Translations under genes and position numbers: made by a program
Shown: positions 51,015 to 60,063 of the stretch, one piece after another
Position numbering within the stretch: position 1 is the first letter of the stretch
Layout: every line of letters starts with the position of its first letter
Assembly (NCBI GenBank): GCA_015057585.1
Contig: SVEF01000002.1
Span: forward strand, 62,001-126,000
Direction of reading: 5' to 3'
From: Lachnospiraceae bacterium
Lineage (GTDB): Bacteria; Bacillota; Clostridia; Lachnospirales; Lachnospiraceae
Length of the DNA: 64,000 nt
The notes under the pieces: generated by a model
Database searches by the model: none
The model's input: only the letters and a program-made list of their open reading frames with translations
What the model was told of the DNA's origin: nothing

Positions 51015-51094
51015 TTTTGTTTCCTCTGTTCTTTTCTTTTTGGTCTTTGGCCGGAGTGGTTCTTCTATTACCCCGAAAAGCACGACTAGGCGAT

Positions 51095-51100
51095 ATTATA
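51095..51100 (-). promoter_or_regulatory. Extended -10 promoter for rpoD
   Basis: On the - strand TGTGC-TATAAT, with a weak TTCCTT at the -35 position 17 bases upstream. It lies about 80 bases before the rpoD start. Confidence 0.6.
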
Positions 51101-51241
51101 GCACAGGTACTATCAAAAAGGAAAGAGAAATTTTAAGAACTTTTCAAAAGAGAAAACATTGCCAGAAATCGCGCGGATGTTGTATACTGTCAGAGAGGGG
51201 AAAACGCAGGGTTTTCTGCATAAAAAAGGAGAAAATGTAAG

Positions 51242-53602
51242 ATGAGAGAACGTATTTATATCAACAGAGACTGGCAGTTTTTAAAAGAATATACAGAAGA
51301 ATTACTACAGGCGGAATATACCGGTGCGTATGAGATGGTACAACTGCCGCATACCGTAGCGGAAACGCCGTTCCATTATTTTGATGAGAGCATATATCAG
51401 GGAATTGCCGGATACCGCAAGGTGTTTTACGTCGGGCCGGAGTGGAAAGAGAAAAAGGTGGTACTCACGATAGAAGCGGCAGGTCACCGGGCAGAAGTTT
51501 ATTGTAACGGAAGCAAAGTGGCAGAACATGCCTGTGGGTACACTGCTTTTTCTGTCGACTTGGCACCACTGCTTCGGTTCGGGGAGGAAAATGTGATTGT
51601 CATCCGTGTGGACAGCAGGGAAAACTTAAACCAGCCGCCGTTTGGCAATGTCATTGACTATATGACTTACGGCGGAATTTACCGTGAGGTGTATCTGGAG
51701 ATTTTGCCGAAGAGCTATATCGAGGATGTGTTTGTAAAAACAAGAAGGGTTTCGGAAACGGAATATGAACTTTCGGCAGAGATTACATGTCTTAAGATGG
51801 AAGAAGAGAGTATCTGTGTCGGTTTGTATGACGGCGAGGAAAAACTTTGTGATTTGACGACTCCGTGGCAGAAGGTGACCGGTATTACCGAATGGGACGG
51901 CACACATCCGAAACTGTATACGCTTAGGACAGAACTTTATCGAGGGGAAGCAGTCATTGACGCGACCGATACACGATTTGGCTTCCGCGAGGCGATTTTT
52001 CAACAGGACGGGTTTTATTTAAACGGAAAGAAAGTAAAACTGCGCGGATTAAACCGCCATCAAAGTTTCCCGTACGTCGGCTATGCAATGCCAAAATCCA
52101 TGCAGGAATATGATGCGGAGTTAATGAAGAAGGAATTGGGACTTAATGCGGTCCGTACATCCCACTACCCACAGTCACAGCATTTTCTTAATCGCTGTGA
52201 TGAACTTGGACTTTTAGTTTTTACTGAGATTCCGGGGTGGCAGCACATTGGGGATGAGGCCTGGCAGGAGACAGCAAAAAAGAATACCGAAGAGATGGTG
52301 CTTCAGTACCGCAATCATCCATCGATTATCCTGTGGGGAGTACGTATCAATGAATCTATGGATAATGATGCGCTTTATGAGGAGACAAACCGGATTGCAC
52401 ATAAGTTGGATTCGACCAGACAGACCAGCGGGGTGCGTTATATAAAAAAGAGCCATCTTTTGGAGGATGTGTATGCATATAACGATTTTTCCCATACCGG
52501 GGACAATCCGGGCTGTCTGAAAAAGAAAGCGGTAACGCCGGATGGAAAAAAAGGCTATCTGGTGTCGGAATATAACGGGCACATGTTCCCGACGAAAGCG
52601 TTTGATGCGGAAGACCACAGGACGGAACACATGCTGCGCCACGCAAGAGTGATGGATGCCTATTATACCGAAAAAGAGATTGCCGGCGGTTTTGGCTGGT
52701 GTATGTTTGACTATAATACCCATATGGATTTCGGTAGTGGTGACCGGATTTGTTATCATGGTGTCATGGACATGTTCCGAAATAAGAAGCCGGCGGGGGA
52801 ATTGTATTTGGCACAACAGGAAGAGACCACGGTGCTTCAGATTACGTCTTCTATGGATATCGGGGAGCATCCGGCGGGTATCATAAATAATGTATACGCC
52901 ATTACAAATGCGGACAGCATCCGTGTATATAAAAACAATAAATTCGTGACGGAAGTACAGGCAAAGAGTACGGAATTTAAGAGTATGCCACATGGTCCGA
53001 TTCTGCTTTCGGATTTCGTGGGTGAACTTCTCGAAAAGGGAGAAGGTTATAAAAAGAAGAAAGCAGAGGATGTCAAAAAGGTGCTTCTGGCAGTCAATCG
53101 TTTTGGACTCGCAAACCTTCCGCTTTCTGCGAAACTTCTTGCCGCAAAGTGTATTCTGGTACACAGGATGAAATTCTCGGAAGCGGTGGATTTGTACGGC
53201 AAGTACATCGGCAACTGGGGCGGAACGGTTACGACTTACAAATTTGAAGCAATCAAAGACGGTGAAGTAGTCCGGGTAGTTGAAAAATGTCCGATGACAA
53301 GAAAACAGTTGGAAGTGACCTGTTCCCATAAGGAACTTTTAGAAGAGACGACATACGATGTGGCAGCAATCCGTTTCCGCCTGCTTTGCGAAAACGGTAA
53401 TCTGCTTCCGTTTGCAAATGATGTAGTGACGCTGAAGGCAGAAGGGGATATCGCCATCATCGGACCGGCTTGTGTACCGCTTCGCGGCGGCATGGGCGGA
53501 ACGTATGTAAAGAGTCTTGGCAGGGAAGGAAACGGCGTATTGAAAATCTCTTGTGAGGGAACGGAACCATTTGAAATTCCGTTTTTCATTCGCCAAAGAT
53601 AA
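51242..53602 (+). CDS. Glycoside hydrolase family 2 (beta-galactosidase/glucuronidase type)
   Basis: A 786-residue cytoplasmic enzyme without a signal peptide. The N-terminal sugar-binding sandwich (residues about 5-160, including [10 protein letters not shown] and [10 protein letters not shown]) is followed by an Ig-like domain and a TIM barrel (residues about 265-560). The acid/base Glu is in [11 protein letters not shown] and the nucleophile Glu is in [11 protein letters not shown]. The barrel opening is [20 protein letters not shown]-terminal beta domains follow. The order fits GH2 enzymes that remove beta-linked galactose or glucuronate, and the exact sugar is not shown. It has its own leader downstream of the divergent rpoD promoter. 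Confidence 0.88.
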   Translation: MRERIYINRDWQFLKEYTEELLQAEYTGAYEMVQLPHTVAETPFHYFDESIYQGIAGYRKVFYVGPEWKEKKVVLTIEAAGHRAEVYCNGSKVAEHACGYTAFSVDLAPLLRFGEENVIVIRVDSRENLNQPPFGNVIDYMTYGGIYREVYLEILPKSYIEDVFVKTRRVSETEYELSAEITCLKMEEESICVGLYDGEEKLCDLTTPWQKVTGITEWDGTHPKLYTLRTELYRGEAVIDATDTRFGFREAIFQQDGFYLNGKKVKLRGLNRHQSFPYVGYAMPKSMQEYDAELMKKELGLNAVRTSHYPQSQHFLNRCDELGLLVFTEIPGWQHIGDEAWQETAKKNTEEMVLQYRNHPSIILWGVRINESMDNDALYEETNRIAHKLDSTRQTSGVRYIKKSHLLEDVYAYNDFSHTGDNPGCLKKKAVTPDGKKGYLVSEYNGHMFPTKAFDAEDHRTEHMLRHARVMDAYYTEKEIAGGFGWCMFDYNTHMDFGSGDRICYHGVMDMFRNKKPAGELYLAQQEETTVLQITSSMDIGEHPAGIINNVYAITNADSIRVYKNNKFVTEVQAKSTEFKSMPHGPILLSDFVGELLEKGEGYKKKKAEDVKKVLLAVNRFGLANLPLSAKLLAAKCILVHRMKFSEAVDLYGKYIGNWGGTVTTYKFEAIKDGEVVRVVEKCPMTRKQLEVTCSHKELLEETTYDVAAIRFRLLCENGNLLPFANDVVTLKAEGDIAIIGPACVPLRGGMGGTYVKSLGREGNGVLKISCEGTEPFEIPFFIRQR

Positions 53603-53615
53603 GGAAAACTTGCAA

Positions 53616-53644
53616 TTGACAGTAAATACCGAAAACATTATAAT
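53616..53644 (+). promoter_or_regulatory. Consensus sigma-A promoter for gltX
   Basis: TTGACA, 17-bp spacer, TATAAT: a perfect consensus match. It is followed by an 80-base leader with a small hairpin (TGGAC-AAAAA-GTCCA) and GAAGGAAG before the ATG. No T-box is present. Confidence 0.85.
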
Positions 53645-53726
53645 TCATATGGGTGTTTCTGCGTTTTTAGCAGGAACGACAGAAAGAGAACAGATTGGAC
53701 AAAAAGTCCAAAGAAAGAAGGAAGTT

Positions 53727-55190
53727 ATGGATAAAATCAGAACAAGATATGCACCGAGTCCAACCGGCCGCATGCATGTCGGAAATTTAAGAACAGCACT
53801 TTATGAGTATTTAATTGCAAAACACGACGGAGGCGATTTCGTATTCCGTATTGAGGATACCGACCAGGAGCGTTACGTAGAGGGCGCTACCGAAATCATC
53901 TATCGCACGATGGCAGCCTGCGGCATGGAATATGACGAGGGTCCGGACAAGGATAAGGGATATGGTCCGTATGTACAGAGTGAGCGTATGAAGACCGGCG
54001 TTTACATGGATTATGCAAAGAAACTCGTAGAGATGGGTGAGGCATATTACTGCTTCTGTACCAAGGAGCGTTTAGAGTCCTTACGTACCTCGGTTTCCGA
54101 AAGTGATGAGTCGAAGGAAATCGTAAAGTATGACAAGCACTGTCTGCATTTAAGCAAGGAAGAAATCGAAGCAAAACTGGCAGCAGGAGAGCCTTTCGTA
54201 ATCCGTCAGAACATGCCGACTACAGGCACCACGACATTTACTGATGCAGTTTACGGCACCATTACCGTAGAGAACGAAGAACTTGACGACATGATTTTAA
54301 TCAAATCCGACGGTTATCCTACGTATAACTTTGCCAACGTTATCGATGACCATCTGATGAAAATTACGCACGTAGTCCGTGGTAACGAGTATCTGTCTTC
54401 CACACCAAAGTATACAAGACTTTACCATGCATTCGGCTGGGAAGAGCCGGTGTACGTACACTGTCCGCTCATTACCAACGAAGAGCATCAGAAACTTTCC
54501 AAGAGAAGCGGCCACTCTTCCTTTGAAGATTTAATTGAGCAGGGATTTTTGCCGGAGGCAATTGTAAACTTCATGGTACTTTTGGGATGGAGTTCCGGTA
54601 CGGACCGTGAGATTTTCTCCTTAGAGGAACTGGTGGAGGTATTTGATTATCACCACATTAACAAGTCTCCTTCCGTATTTGACATGAACAAGCTGCGCTG
54701 GATGAACGGCGAGTACATGAAGGCACTTGCAGAGGACAAGTATTTAGAACTGGCACTTCCTTATGTGAAAAAGGTAGTAAAGAGTGACCTTGACTTAAGC
54801 AAGATTGCACTTTTGGTAAAGACACGTATTGAGACCTTCTGTGACATTGCGGATAAGATTGATTTCTTTGATGCATTACCGGAGTACGATACTGAAATGT
54901 ACGTACACAAGAAGATGAAGACAACAAAGGAAAGTTCGTTAGAAGTACTCACAGAGTTACTTCCTGAGTTGGAGGCACTTGACGATTACTCTATTGCAGG
55001 GGTTGAAAAAGTGCTGATGGGATATATTGAAAAGAAGGGCATCAAGAACGGACAGGGGTTATGGCCGGTTCGTACCGCGGTATCCGGAAAGCAGTCCACA
55101 CCGGGCGGTGCGTATGAGATTATGGAAATCCTCGGAAAAGAGGAGTCCTTAAACCGTATCCGTAAGGCAATTGAGTTATTGACTGTGTAG
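53727..55190 (+). CDS. gltX: Glutamyl-tRNA synthetase
   Basis: 487 residues. This class I synthetase charges tRNA-Glu and, in most Firmicutes, also tRNA-Gln. The HIGH-like motif is [14 protein letters not shown] and the KMSKS-like motif is [15 protein letters not shown]. The anticodon-binding helical domain forms the C-terminal third. The ATG at 53727 starts [14 protein letters not shown]. The frame upstream into the GH2 gene is not used. It is 31 bases before the helicase gene, with which it may be co-transcribed. Confidence 0.96.
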   Translation: MDKIRTRYAPSPTGRMHVGNLRTALYEYLIAKHDGGDFVFRIEDTDQERYVEGATEIIYRTMAACGMEYDEGPDKDKGYGPYVQSERMKTGVYMDYAKKLVEMGEAYYCFCTKERLESLRTSVSESDESKEIVKYDKHCLHLSKEEIEAKLAAGEPFVIRQNMPTTGTTTFTDAVYGTITVENEELDDMILIKSDGYPTYNFANVIDDHLMKITHVVRGNEYLSSTPKYTRLYHAFGWEEPVYVHCPLITNEEHQKLSKRSGHSSFEDLIEQGFLPEAIVNFMVLLGWSSGTDREIFSLEELVEVFDYHHINKSPSVFDMNKLRWMNGEYMKALAEDKYLELALPYVKKVVKSDLDLSKIALLVKTRIETFCDIADKIDFFDALPEYDTEMYVHKKMKTTKESSLEVLTELLPELEALDDYSIAGVEKVLMGYIEKKGIKNGQGLWPVRTAVSGKQSTPGGAYEIMEILGKEESLNRIRKAIELLTV

Positions 55191-55221
55191 AACATAAAGG
55201 ATGTGTAGTTAACGTAGTTTT

Positions 55222-57234
55222 ATGAAATTTAATGAAGCACAAAAAATAGCAATTGAACACAAAACGGGGCCTATGCTGGTTTTAGCGGGCCCCGGTTCCG
55301 GTAAAACGGCTGTTATCACAAGGAGGGTACTTCGGCTCGTCAGAGATGGCGTGGCCCCGGGAAACATCCTTGTGATTACTTTTACCAAGGCGGCAGCCAC
55401 TGAGATGCAGGAGCGTTATGAAAAACTGCTTGCAGAAGAAGGGAAATCGGTTACCGGACGGGTAAATTTCGGCACATTTCATGCCGTATTCTATAAAATT
55501 CTAAAATATACTTACCGGCTGGATTCTTCAAATATCATCGGGGAAGAGGACTGCTATCAGCTGCTGTTGGAACTGACGCGGCAGATGGATGCGGATGTCC
55601 CGGATGAGCGGGAGTTTGTGGAAGCGGTCCGCAGTGAAATCAGCAAAATAAAATCCGAACGCATTGATATTGAAACCTATTATTCCATGAATTGCCCCGA
55701 GGAGCAGTTCCGGACCTTGTACCGGCAGTATATCGGGAAAATGAAACAGAAAAAACTCATGGATTTTGACGATATTTTACTGTATTGCCATGATTTGTTA
55801 AAAAAGAGGCCGGATGTGCTTGCCCGGTGGCAGGAGAAATACCGTTATATTCTGATTGACGAATTTCAGGATATCAATCAGATTCAGTATGACGTAGTCC
55901 GGATGCTGGCAAAGCCACAGGACAATTTGTTTATTGTGGGCGATGATGACCAGTCGATTTACCGGTTCCGTGGGGCAAAGCCGGAAATAATGCTGCGGTT
56001 TCCAAAGGACTACCCGCAGGCAGAGCAGGTATTATTAAATTACAATTACCGTTCGCAGTCGGAAATTGTAAAAACAGCACTCCGTCTGATTTCCAATAAC
56101 AAAAAGAGGTTTACCAAGGAAATTCTCTCGGTAAAGGATGCCGGACTTCCGGTGGTGACGGAACGTTTTCCGACACAGGAAGAGGAAAATGAGCGGATTG
56201 TGGAAGTGATACGGAAAAACCGTGCCGAGGGTACGCCGTATGAGGAAATTGCCCTTTTGTTCCGGACCAATACGCAGGCGAGAAGTGTCATAGGGAAACT
56301 GCTTTCCTACAATATTCCGTTTCAGATGCGGGATGTGGTGCCGAATCTGTTTGAACACTGGATAGCAAAAAATATCATTGCCTATATCCGGATGGCGTTG
56401 GGGGAACGTGAGCGGGGACTGTTTTTGCAGATTATGAACCGTCCGAACCGTTATATTGCGCGGGATGTTTTGACGGATCCGGAAATAAGTTTTGATAAGC
56501 TTAAGGGGATGTATAGGGAAAAGGACTGGATGGTGGAGCGCATCGACCGTCTGGAGTATGATCTTTCTATGATTGCTAAAGCCAATCCGTACGCGGCAAT
56601 CAACTATATCCGTCGTGGGATCGGGTATGATACCTATCTGGAAGAATATGCACAGTACCGCCGGATGAAACCGGAGGATCTTTTGGAAACGGTGACGGAA
56701 CTGCATGAGACGGCAAGAGGGTTTGATACGTTTGAAGAGTGGTTTGCATACATAGAGCAGTACAAAGAAGAACTGGCGCAGCAAAAGCAGTGGCAGGAGA
56801 AAAGAAAAGGTACAGGCGTAGTACTTTCTACGATGCATTCTTCCAAAGGGCTGGAATATGAAACCGTAATTTTGCCGGATGTCAATGAAGGATTGACTCC
56901 TTATAAAAAGGCTGTGACGGAAGAAGAGTTGGAGGAAGAGCGTCGCATGTATTATGTGGCAATGACACGTGCAAAGAAGTATTTGTACGTGTACTCTGTA
57001 GTACGGCTGCATGGGAAAGAGGCAGAACTTTCCCGGTTTGTCGGGGAGATGGCAGTGCCAAAGGCAGTACTTGCTCCGGGTACGCATCTGGCGCATTCCC
57101 TCTACGGAGAAGGTATTTTAATTGTACAGTCCGGGCAGAAAGCGCGGGTGTATTTTGAAACTCTTTCGGAAGAGAAAGTGCTTGATTTGGAACATTGCAG
57201 GAAACACAATTTAATAAAAGTGACAGAAGAATAA
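55222..57234 (+). CDS. UvrD/PcrA-like superfamily 1A DNA helicase
   Basis: 670 residues, somewhat shorter than typical PcrA (about 720-740). Helicase motifs: Q-motif FNEAQKIAIEHKTGP, Walker A AGPGSGKTAV, Ia ITFTKAAATEMQER, II ILIDEFQDINQ, III GDDDQSIYRFRGAKPE, V STMHSSKGLEYETV and VI YVAMTRAKKYLYVY. The C-terminal part has a short Tudor-like tail (GTHLAHSLYGEGILIVQSG), as PcrA does. It probably acts as a 3'-5' helicase in repair or transcription-coupled processes. Whether it is the cell's main PcrA or a paralogue cannot be told here. A weak ribosome binding site and the short gap to gltX suggest coupling. Confidence 0.85.
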   Translation: MKFNEAQKIAIEHKTGPMLVLAGPGSGKTAVITRRVLRLVRDGVAPGNILVITFTKAAATEMQERYEKLLAEEGKSVTGRVNFGTFHAVFYKILKYTYRLDSSNIIGEEDCYQLLLELTRQMDADVPDEREFVEAVRSEISKIKSERIDIETYYSMNCPEEQFRTLYRQYIGKMKQKKLMDFDDILLYCHDLLKKRPDVLARWQEKYRYILIDEFQDINQIQYDVVRMLAKPQDNLFIVGDDDQSIYRFRGAKPEIMLRFPKDYPQAEQVLLNYNYRSQSEIVKTALRLISNNKKRFTKEILSVKDAGLPVVTERFPTQEEENERIVEVIRKNRAEGTPYEEIALLFRTNTQARSVIGKLLSYNIPFQMRDVVPNLFEHWIAKNIIAYIRMALGERERGLFLQIMNRPNRYIARDVLTDPEISFDKLKGMYREKDWMVERIDRLEYDLSMIAKANPYAAINYIRRGIGYDTYLEEYAQYRRMKPEDLLETVTELHETARGFDTFEEWFAYIEQYKEELAQQKQWQEKRKGTGVVLSTMHSSKGLEYETVILPDVNEGLTPYKKAVTEEELEEERRMYYVAMTRAKKYLYVYSVVRLHGKEAELSRFVGEMAVPKAVLAPGTHLAHSLYGEGILIVQSGQKARVYFETLSEEKVLDLEHCRKHNLIKVTEE

Positions 57235-57255
57235 CGGCCAAGGTTTTATAAATAA

Positions 57256-57330
57256 GAGAGCTCCAAGACATTTCTCCTGTTCTTTCGCTCTGACGAGAGG
57301 CAGAACAGTGAGAAATGTCTTGGAGCTCTC
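57256..57330. repeat. Palindromic element after the helicase gene
   Basis: Perfect 21-bp arms (GAGAGCTCCAAGACATTTCT plus C at 57256-57276, complement at 57310-57330) around a 32-base core CTGTTCT-TTCGCTCTGACGAGAGGC-AGAACAG, which itself closes with CTGTTCT/AGAACAG. There is no U-run, so it is not a standard terminator. The CTTTCGCTC in the core is shared with the element after purD. Confidence 0.85.
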
Positions 57331-57434
57331 CTGCGTTATTGTAGGAAACGTTGTCTGTTATTCTTCTGTCGAGTTAGTTGGATGGCATTCTCAGCAATAT
57401 TCCAAATCCGAAGACGAAAAATAGCAAAAAACAG

Positions 57435-57480
57435 TTGACAGACAACTGTACTATGCATATAATACAGTTAGGAACTGTAT
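57435..57480 (+). promoter_or_regulatory. Promoter and operator of the GntR operon
   Basis: TTGACA, 17-bp spacer, TATAAT. ATACAGTT-AGG-AACTGTAT (57462-57480) is a perfect 19-bp dyad that overlaps the -10 and the start point. Additional half sites ACTGTA (in the spacer) and ATACAGT (57491-57497) flank it. The GntR protein probably represses its own operon from here. Confidence 0.85.
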
Positions 57481-57518
57481 TAGTGGAGTAATACAGTAAG
57501 GAGAGGAGGAAAGCCCGG

Positions 57519-57908
57519 ATGATGATTTCGTTTGAGAATTTTAAAATGCAGGGTGACAGCCCGATTTATCAGCAGATTGTGTTGTATATCAAACGGGGTG
57601 CTGTGGCAGGGACGATAAAGAATTGGGATGAGTTACCGTCAAGGCGTGTACTTTCGGCGCTGCTCGGGGTGAATCCGAATACGGTGCAAAAGGCATGCCG
57701 GATACTGGAGGAGGAAGGCTTGATTCAGTCCATGGCGGGCAGTAAGAGTGTCATGGTTTTGGATGAAGCAAAATTGCAAAGTATTCGCAGTGAACTGGTA
57801 GAGGCGGATGCAAAAGGCGCGGTAATGAAATTGAAGCAGATGGGACTTTCCAGAGAAGAGGCCAAGGGATTGCTCGATAAGTATTGGGAGTGTGGAGATG
57901 AATTATAA
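57519..57908 (+). CDS. GntR-family regulator, YtrA type
   Basis: A 129-residue GntR regulator with a winged helix (residues about 10-80, SPIYQQIVLYIKRGAVAGTI and LPSRRVLSALLGVNPNTVQ) and only a short helical C-terminal part, as in the YtrA subfamily. YtrA-type regulators commonly control ABC transporter operons next to them, and here four such genes follow. The ATG at 57519 is preceded by GAGAGGAGGAAA. It overlaps the next gene by 11 bases. Autoregulation is supported by the dyad in its promoter. Confidence 0.92.
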   Translation: MMISFENFKMQGDSPIYQQIVLYIKRGAVAGTIKNWDELPSRRVLSALLGVNPNTVQKACRILEEEGLIQSMAGSKSVMVLDEAKLQSIRSELVEADAKGAVMKLKQMGLSREEAKGLLDKYWECGDEL

Positions 57909-58527
57909 AGAAGAGTATAGGTTTGCTAAGGCAAGAGAGAAGGAAGAAAAAAGAGTACAACGGGAAAACAGAAGATTGCAGCGCCGGCTTGCGTGGGAGG
58001 AACGGTATGAAGCCTTCTGGGCAAAGGTGGAGCGGCTTTCGCCTCCCGGACAGGATGTCAATTCTTTACGGATCATTTATCCGATTTCGCTTGCTTTGTC
58101 GCAAGTGGCATTGTTTTTTGATTTTATCAACAGGTGGACGGAGGCGGAAAGTATCATTGAAGTGTATCGTATCGGTGAGACGCTTTGCACGACGGGGGTG
58201 CTGCCGGGATATCTGTACCTGATTACCCATGCGTTCCGGTGGCCGGGGTATCTGGTACTTTTGTTTCTCTGTTTTGTGATTGGCAATTACACCTGTTACT
58301 ACCAGGAAAGTAAGAGCATCTATACGATGAAGAGAATACCGGACCGTTTTGAAATTCACAAACGGGCATGGGCGGTTCCGTTCCTTTTTGTGCTGGGGTT
58401 ATTGGCTGTTTCTGTTGTGACGGCACTGCTTTGTATGTTCATCTATCTGACCTGCTCCAGGCAAATATGTATTCCGCAGGAATGGTTTAACTGGGACAGC
58501 GGTGTGCTGGGTACGAGAAGATGGTAA
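57898..58527 (+). CDS. Membrane protein of the GntR-ABC operon, first permease-like subunit
   Basis: A 209-residue protein. A highly charged N-terminal helix (residues about 1-45, rich in Arg/Glu, likely coiled) is followed by roughly three to four membrane segments (ISLALSQVALFFDFI, GYLVLLFLCFVIGNYTCYY and FLFVLGLLAVSVVTALLCMF). I recognise no named family. The position between a YtrA-type regulator and an ABC ATPase suggests a permease or accessory role. The start at the ATG at 57898 fits GGGAG seven bases upstream and overlaps gntR. Confidence 0.65.
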   Translation: MNYKEEYRFAKAREKEEKRVQRENRRLQRRLAWEERYEAFWAKVERLSPPGQDVNSLRIIYPISLALSQVALFFDFINRWTEAESIIEVYRIGETLCTTGVLPGYLYLITHAFRWPGYLVLLFLCFVIGNYTCYYQESKSIYTMKRIPDRFEIHKRAWAVPFLFVLGLLAVSVVTALLCMFIYLTCSRQICIPQEWFNWDSGVLGTRRW

Positions 58528-58541
58528 AGGGAGGAAGGAGA

Positions 58542-59294
58542 ATGAGAAAACATTTATCCATATGGATGTTATTTGTCCGCAATACATTATATAAGGTGCT
58601 GGCAGTGCTGGCACTGATGGTGGGCGTGGAAGTGGTGTTGTTTCGAAGAACGCTTTCGGAATACCTTGAGATGGCAGCAGTAAGTGACCTGCCGTGGCCG
58701 TATTCGCTCAGCCGCCTGGTTGAGGATGCGGAATTTGCCCGGGTGTTTATAGTTGCATTTGCATTGATTACTTTGATTTTGTGTCTGTCCGGGTGTGATT
58801 TTTCCGGGAAACTGGGATATACGCTGCAACGCCTCCGCATATCGCCGATGAAGATTTTTCTTTGGCAGGCCGTGCATAACGCAATGGTTTATATTCTGCT
58901 TTGGCTGGTGCAGATTTATACGTTGTTTGGCTGCAGTCTGCAGTATGGGAAGGTGGCATTGCCGGGCTGGGTGACGAATCAGTCACTGTTTTTAGAGGTG
59001 AACAGAAGCAAATTCTGGTATGGCATGTTTCCGCTGGGAAACGGATGGATTGGGGCAATGCAGGTGTTACTTGTGATTGGACTTGGTATCGTAACGGCGA
59101 GGGTGCCGCATTGTCAGAGAAGAAGGAAATTTCCGTTTGCGATTTGTTTTTATTTGATGTTGCTTTCCCTGGTGTTTGCAGAAGGGACATCAAACGTAAC
59201 GTTTATGATTCTTATGACGGTAGTTGGTCTGGTAATCAGCGTGTTGACGGTTTTTCTTGTACATGTGGCGGAACCGGGACTGGATGAGGAATAG
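58542..59294 (+). CDS. Membrane protein of the GntR-ABC operon, second permease-like subunit
   Basis: A 250-residue protein with about six hydrophobic segments (YKVLAVLALMVGVEVVLF, FIVAFALITLILCLSG, AMVYILLWLVQIYTLFG, GAMQVLLVIGLGIVTA and two near the C-terminus). It looks like a small ABC-2 type permease, but there is no family motif I can name. The ATG at 58542 has GGAGGAAGGAG before it. The ATPase gene follows 15 bases later. The two membrane proteins plus the ATPase could form one exporter. Confidence 0.65.
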   Translation: MRKHLSIWMLFVRNTLYKVLAVLALMVGVEVVLFRRTLSEYLEMAAVSDLPWPYSLSRLVEDAEFARVFIVAFALITLILCLSGCDFSGKLGYTLQRLRISPMKIFLWQAVHNAMVYILLWLVQIYTLFGCSLQYGKVALPGWVTNQSLFLEVNRSKFWYGMFPLGNGWIGAMQVLLVIGLGIVTARVPHCQRRRKFPFAICFYLMLLSLVFAEGTSNVTFMILMTVVGLVISVLTVFLVHVAEPGLDEE

Positions 59295-59309
59295 AGGAGG
59301 AGACGATAT

Positions 59310-60038
59310 ATGCTTAAATTGAATGAGGTATCAAAACGGTACGGCACGACCATCGGTCTGTCTGATGTGAGTGTTTCTTTCCCGAGAGGAGAAATTGTCG
59401 GTCTGTTTGGAGAAAACGGAGCGGGCAAATCCACGATGATGAAGTGTATCTTAAATATCTTACATTATAAAGGAGAAATTACGTTAGACGGAGAGGAAAT
59501 CACAAGAGAAAGCATGGAGAAACTTTCGTTTGCGACCTGTGAGCATTCCTTTTTTCCGGGGATGACGGCACTGGGACACCGCTCGTTTTACAGAGAGCAT
59601 TTTCCGAAGTTTAATGAAAAACGCTTTGACGGTCTGATGGAATTTTTTGAACTGCCAAAGCAACGGGAAATCCGCCGTTTTTCTGCCGGACAGAAAAATC
59701 AGTTTGAAGTGATTCTGGCACTCAGCCAGGGCGCGGATTATATTCTGATGGATGAACCGTTTGCCGGGAATGATATTTTTAACCGTGAGGATTTTTATAA
59801 GGTATTACTTGGAATCTTAGAGCCGAACGAGACCGTGATTTTATCGACGCATCTGATTGAAGAGGTTTCGGATTTTGTGAGCCGTGCGGTGTTAATCCGA
59901 AACGGAAGGATTGTTGGGGATGTGACTTGTGACGAACTGGAGGAACAGGGGAAGAGTCTGATGGATTATATCAAGGAAACCTATCATTACCGTGCAGACC
60001 GTGTCGGCAAGGCACTCTCTAATATCATCGGAGAATAG
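59310..60038 (+). CDS. ABC transporter ATP-binding protein of the GntR operon
   Basis: A 242-residue ATPase. Walker A is GENGAGKSTM, the signature is altered to FSAGQKNQFE instead of LSGGQ, Walker B is YILMDEPFAGND with the catalytic Glu, and the H-loop is ILSTHLIEEVSD. The pattern fits the YtrB/EcsA-like group, which works with ABC-2 permeases in antibiotic or stress efflux. The ATG at 59310 follows GAGGAGGAG. The next gene, of unknown type, starts 26 bases after its stop. Confidence 0.88.
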   Translation: MLKLNEVSKRYGTTIGLSDVSVSFPRGEIVGLFGENGAGKSTMMKCILNILHYKGEITLDGEEITRESMEKLSFATCEHSFFPGMTALGHRSFYREHFPKFNEKRFDGLMEFFELPKQREIRRFSAGQKNQFEVILALSQGADYILMDEPFAGNDIFNREDFYKVLLGILEPNETVILSTHLIEEVSDFVSRAVLIRNGRIVGDVTCDELEEQGKSLMDYIKETYHYRADRVGKALSNIIGE

Positions 60039-60063
60039 AGTTTGGGAAAAGGAGCGATGTAAG

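Noticed and set aside
52214-53329. A 371-codon open frame on the - strand
   Set aside because: It lies fully antisense to the conserved GH2 gene at 51242-53602, has no family pattern, and is rich in His/Arg/Phe as expected of a shadow frame.
53645-53726. T-box leader before gltX
   Set aside because: No specifier loop, no T-box TGGNACCGCG sequence and no terminator/antiterminator pair.
56035-57096. A 353-codon open frame on the - strand
   Set aside because: It is antisense to the helicase gene, whose motifs in that interval are intact, and it has no ribosome binding site or recognisable domain.
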